From positions 1,575,001-1,639,000 of the forward strand of contig NC_035164.2 in NCBI RefSeq assembly GCF_001659605.2: a stretch of DNA of 64,000 nt, in the 5' to 3' direction. A model generated the notes under the pieces. It made no database searches. It was given only the letters and a program-made list of their open reading frames with translations, and was not told where the DNA came from. The stretch comes from Manihot esculenta (lineage: Eukaryota > Streptophyta > Magnoliopsida > Malpighiales > Euphorbiaceae). Position 1 is the stretch's first letter. Each line of letters begins with the position of its first letter. The position numbers and the translations under genes were made by a program. This document shows, piece after piece, positions 61,253-64,000 of this stretch.

Positions 61253-61450
61253 TCCCTTAGAAACTATGTGGACAGATTCAATATGGAGGCAATTTAGATA
61301 GACAACTTGAATCATTAAACGGCCTGCAAACTAATTAAAAAGGGGTGCCATAACACAAGGTTTATGGAGTCTTTAATCAAAAGTTCAGCTAGAGACTATC
61401 ACCAGTTGATGGAAAGGGCTTAAAAATACATTCACCTAGACGATGAAAAG
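61253..61450 (+). pseudogene. Gag of the Tat-like element, second part (broken)
   Basis: Continues the frame interrupted at 59077: SLRNYVDRFNMEAIQIDNLN, a stop, then text such as 'SSARDYHQLMERA' and KYIHLDDEKQAQK, which matches the usual gag C-terminal half with its 'EKYI' end. Separated from the first part only by the solo LTR and its 5-bp duplication. Confidence 0.8.
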
Positions 61451-61530
61451 CAAGCCCAGAAAGTAGAGAAAAGAAATAAAAAGAAGTTCCTTAATAGAAG
61501 GAGTGTGCCTAGCTATTAAGTTGTCAGACT

Positions 61531-61590
61531 TGAACGGGAAGGCTATTCCAAGATCATGGAACATCGCTAATCTCAAGAAATTTTATCAAT
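61531..61590 (+). pseudogene. C-terminal end of Ty3/gypsy polyprotein
   Basis: The frame LNGKAIPRSWNIANLKKFYQ plus stop is the typical carboxy-terminus of Tat/RIRE2-type polyproteins (pattern 'L.G..IPR.WN..NL..Y'). It sits less than 100 bp after gag text, so protease, RT, RNase H and almost all of integrase are deleted. Confidence 0.75.
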
Positions 61591-61739
61591 AGTCAGTTTA
61601 TTCTATTGAGTATTGTTATTGTTTTGTTTCAATTCAAATTTGTGCAAAGATTGGAATATTTCCTTACTAAATAAAAGAATGAGTTTTTCAAGGACAACAG
61701 TTTTTTAGGCACCATGTTGTCCTACCATTTATTTTGGCA

Positions 61740-62790
61740 TCAGACGATGTAAGAGTGCATTTTCAGGCAAATTACTTGTCTACTTAAGCGTTGTAAGAGC
61801 GCCTCTAGGTAATGTAAGAGCATCGTTTCACGCAACTATTTGTCATTTAGGCAATGTAAGAGTGCCTATAGACAATGTAAGAGTCCCCTCTTAGGCAACC
61901 ACTCGTCCCCCTTCGGCGACGTAAAAGCGCCCTTTAAAGCAATCACTTGCCCACTTAGGCGATATAAGAGCGCCTCCAAGCAGCATAAGAGCGCCCTATC
62001 AAGCAACCACTTACCCACTTAGGCGACGTAAGAACGCTCTTAAGCGACGTAAGAACACTCTTAAGCGATGTAAGAGCGCCCTCATCAACAACTAACATTA
62101 TGATACTATGGCAGCATGACACCATGGTAACATGGTACCAGATCTTATAAAAGTCAAGCCACTAGTGCAATGGGAAAATAAATCAGGCAACCAATTGTCC
62201 TTTAGGCGTTGTGAGTGCCTTCAATAATTGATACCATGACAGCATGATACCAGAGTAGCATAGTACTAGATCTTATCAACGGTAAGCCACCGGATCAATG
62301 GAGAAATAAGTCAGGCAACCAATTGCCCCTTAGGTATTGTGAGTGCCCTAATAAGTAATTGATACCATTGCACTGATATCATAGCAGCATGGCACCAAAT
62401 CTTATCAATGTTAAGCCACAAGACCAGTGCCCTCATCAGCAACTACTACCATGGCGGCATGGTAGTATGGTATCATGGCAGTATGGTACCAGATCTTATT
62501 AACATTAATACACTAGAGCAGTGGGAAAATAAGTCAGACAACCATTTATCCCTTAAGCGTTGCGAGCACCTTTGTAAGCAACTACTACCATAGCAACATA
62601 GCAGTATGATACTAAATCTTATTAACGTCAAGCCACTAGAGCGATGAGGAAATAAATTAGACAACTAATTAGATATTGTGAGCACCTTCGTGCAACTGAT
62701 ATCATGGCAGTATGGTAACAGAACTTATCAACATCAAGCCATCAGAGCAGTGGGGAAATAGGTCAGGCAACTAATTGCCCCAAAAGAGAC
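61740..62790 (+). repeat. Two adjoining minisatellites in the 3' region of the Tat-like element
   Basis: First block, 61740-62080: short units of about 20-35 bp built on TTAGGCGA.GTAAGAGCGCC. Second block, about 62090-62790: five or so units of about 120-140 bp, each with CCATGGCAGCATG.TACCA, AGATCTTATCAACGTCAAGCCA, GGGAAATAAGTCAGGCAACCAA and TTGCCCCTTAGGCGTTGTGAG. Tandem repeats between pol and the 3' LTR are known from Tat/Ogre elements. Confidence 0.85.
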
Positions 62791-62800
62791 CTTTGATCAC

Positions 62801-64000
62801 CAAGGAACGGGTTAGGTCTTGCTGATTAGTAGCAAAAGTTTTCAGTATTATATTCATCTACATTTTTCTAGTAGTTGGGCCTCGAAGTTGTAGTTTTATT
62901 TTTAAAAAAATTATGTTTCAAAAATTTATTAATTAATTTTTATTAATTTCATCATTAAGTATTTTAATATTTAATTTTTATAATTTATTAATAAACCTTT
63001 TAAATTTTTATAAATTTTATTAATTAATTTTGAACATTTATTTAACAACGAAAATTAATATAAAAGTGAATTAGTAAACTTTTTAAAATATAAAAAATAT
63101 TTTAATATATTTTATAAAATTAAAAAATTAACTAATAAATTTTTTCAAATTATAAAAATTAAATAATAAATTTTCCACTTATTTATATTATCTTTAAGCC
63201 TTTAAAGCCTCCATTGTATGCTTCTGAGCTTCTGTATATCTTATTTAGAACAATAAATATTTTTATTTTTAACAGAAAAAGATAAATTAAAAAAAATTAA
63301 TTAAAATTTTTATTTTTAAATAATAAAAAATTTTCTTAAATGTAACAGATAAAGTTGATTAAAATTAGTGATTAATTGTGTTATCACTAGAGAGTGCTTC
63401 ACTTCAATTTAATATAATTATATTTATAAATCATGTAATAATTTCCCTGATGAGTTTATTTAGAGATGGGGAAAATGACATGTCAGCTACAACTTTTAAA
63501 AATAATAACAATAAGCAACCACACTTAATTTTTAACAATAAGAAAATTATTTTTTTAAAAAAAAAATTACATTAAAAGTGACTGTAATGTTTTTTATTTT
63601 ATTAATTAAAATGTAATTATATTAATTATTATTTTTCACTTTCTTCAATTCGTATCATCAATTCTTCTAGTAATTATCGTTAATATTTCTTTTTTTTTTA
63701 AAACAATCAAAATCCATACCAATAATAAGGAAAAATTAATTTCTTTTGAAAAAAAATAAAGAAATATATAAATTAAAAAGGCTAAAAGCATAGAAAGAGG
63801 TGAAGGGTCTTATCAACTCATATCTTTCGAGCTAAAAAAATCTCAAATTCCTAGGCAAAATTTGGAATTTAATACACCAAAGCACTGGCTTTTATCAAAC
63901 TCAGTTATATATCCATTCAATTTAAAATTAATATATTAAAATTATAATAAATTTTATTTACAATATAATAAAATCTACCTATCTATAAATATAATAGTTT
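62801..64000. other. Gene-free AT-rich right edge
   Basis: AT-rich DNA with poly-A/T runs. The frame 63378-63575 has no recognisable domain. The expected 3' LTR of the Tat-like element was not found here. Confidence 0.5.

Larger units (their letters stand above)
57600..62800 (+). mobile_element. Tat-like Ty3/gypsy element lacking most of pol, with nested solo LTR
   Basis: A 5' LTR (limits unclear, ends near 58289) is followed by a primer-site-like TTGGTGCCGTCTGTGG (58290-58305). This GGCGCCGTCTGTGG-type motif is common in Tat/RIRE2 elements. Gag text runs 58680-59077 and continues at 61253-61450. Then, without protease, RT or integrase, the end of pol appears at 61531-61590 (LNGKAIPRSWNIANLKKFYQ, stop). 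After it comes a 3' region with two sorts of tandem repeats (61740-62790). No 3' LTR was recognised. A solo LTR interrupts gag (59078-61247). Confidence 0.75.

Noticed and set aside
1..64000. CRISPR array, bacterial operon, viral integration or organellar DNA
   Set aside because: Direct repeats found are all tandem or transposon repeats without regular spacers; genes are intron-rich plant nuclear genes; no virus-like coding region beyond LTR retrotransposon domains was seen.

Overview
This is nuclear DNA from a flowering plant, most likely a eudicot. Genes are split by many GT-AG introns, the intergenic DNA is very AT-rich, and LTR retrotransposons, solo LTRs and MITE-like elements fill most of the space between genes. 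The gene set (two S28 peptidases, VPS41, SCPL51-like, a SIAMESE-related inhibitor) and repeat style would fit a woody rosid such as Euphorbiaceae, but that placement is a guess and no species is claimed.

Layout. 1-4678: repeats only, including three copies of an AACCGAA-type MITE, the first with an almost perfect 10-bp target duplication. 4679-7380 (-): complete 9-exon S28 Pro-X carboxypeptidase gene. 7381-10779: no gene. 10780-17996 (-): decayed Ty3/gypsy chromovirus-like element whose gag is interrupted by a 2.26-kb solo LTR (14977-17237). 18354-18560 (-): possible short gene fragment. 18911-21786 (-): second complete 9-exon S28 gene. 22429-23330: non-autonomous Mutator-like element with about 140-bp terminal inverted repeats. 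About 25168-25320 (-): last-exon relic of a third S28 gene. 26511-26582 (-): tRNA-Cys(GCA).

27707-39404 (-): a complete 19-exon VPS41 gene. One intron holds a Pack-MULE-like element; another holds a tandem duplication split by a 1.19-kb LTR mini-element. 39405-42700: AT-rich, no gene. 43210-46097 (-): serine carboxypeptidase-like 51 gene, 12 exons recovered including a GC-AG intron, with its last exon missing or decayed. 50341-50688 (+): SIAMESE-related CDK inhibitor. 52302-64000: repeats, namely another MITE, a roughly 100-bp degenerate tandem array cut by a solo LTR, and a Tat-like Ty3/gypsy element that has lost almost all of pol, has a 2.17-kb solo LTR inside gag, and carries a 3' minisatellite.

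How the genes relate: the two S28 genes plus the relic are a local tandem family. VPS41 (vacuolar fusion), SCPL51 and the S28 enzymes all belong to the secretory/vacuolar world, but nothing in the sequence shows they are co-regulated. Coding models were built by hand from splice sites and reading phase; all complete models close in frame. No database or alignment program was used.
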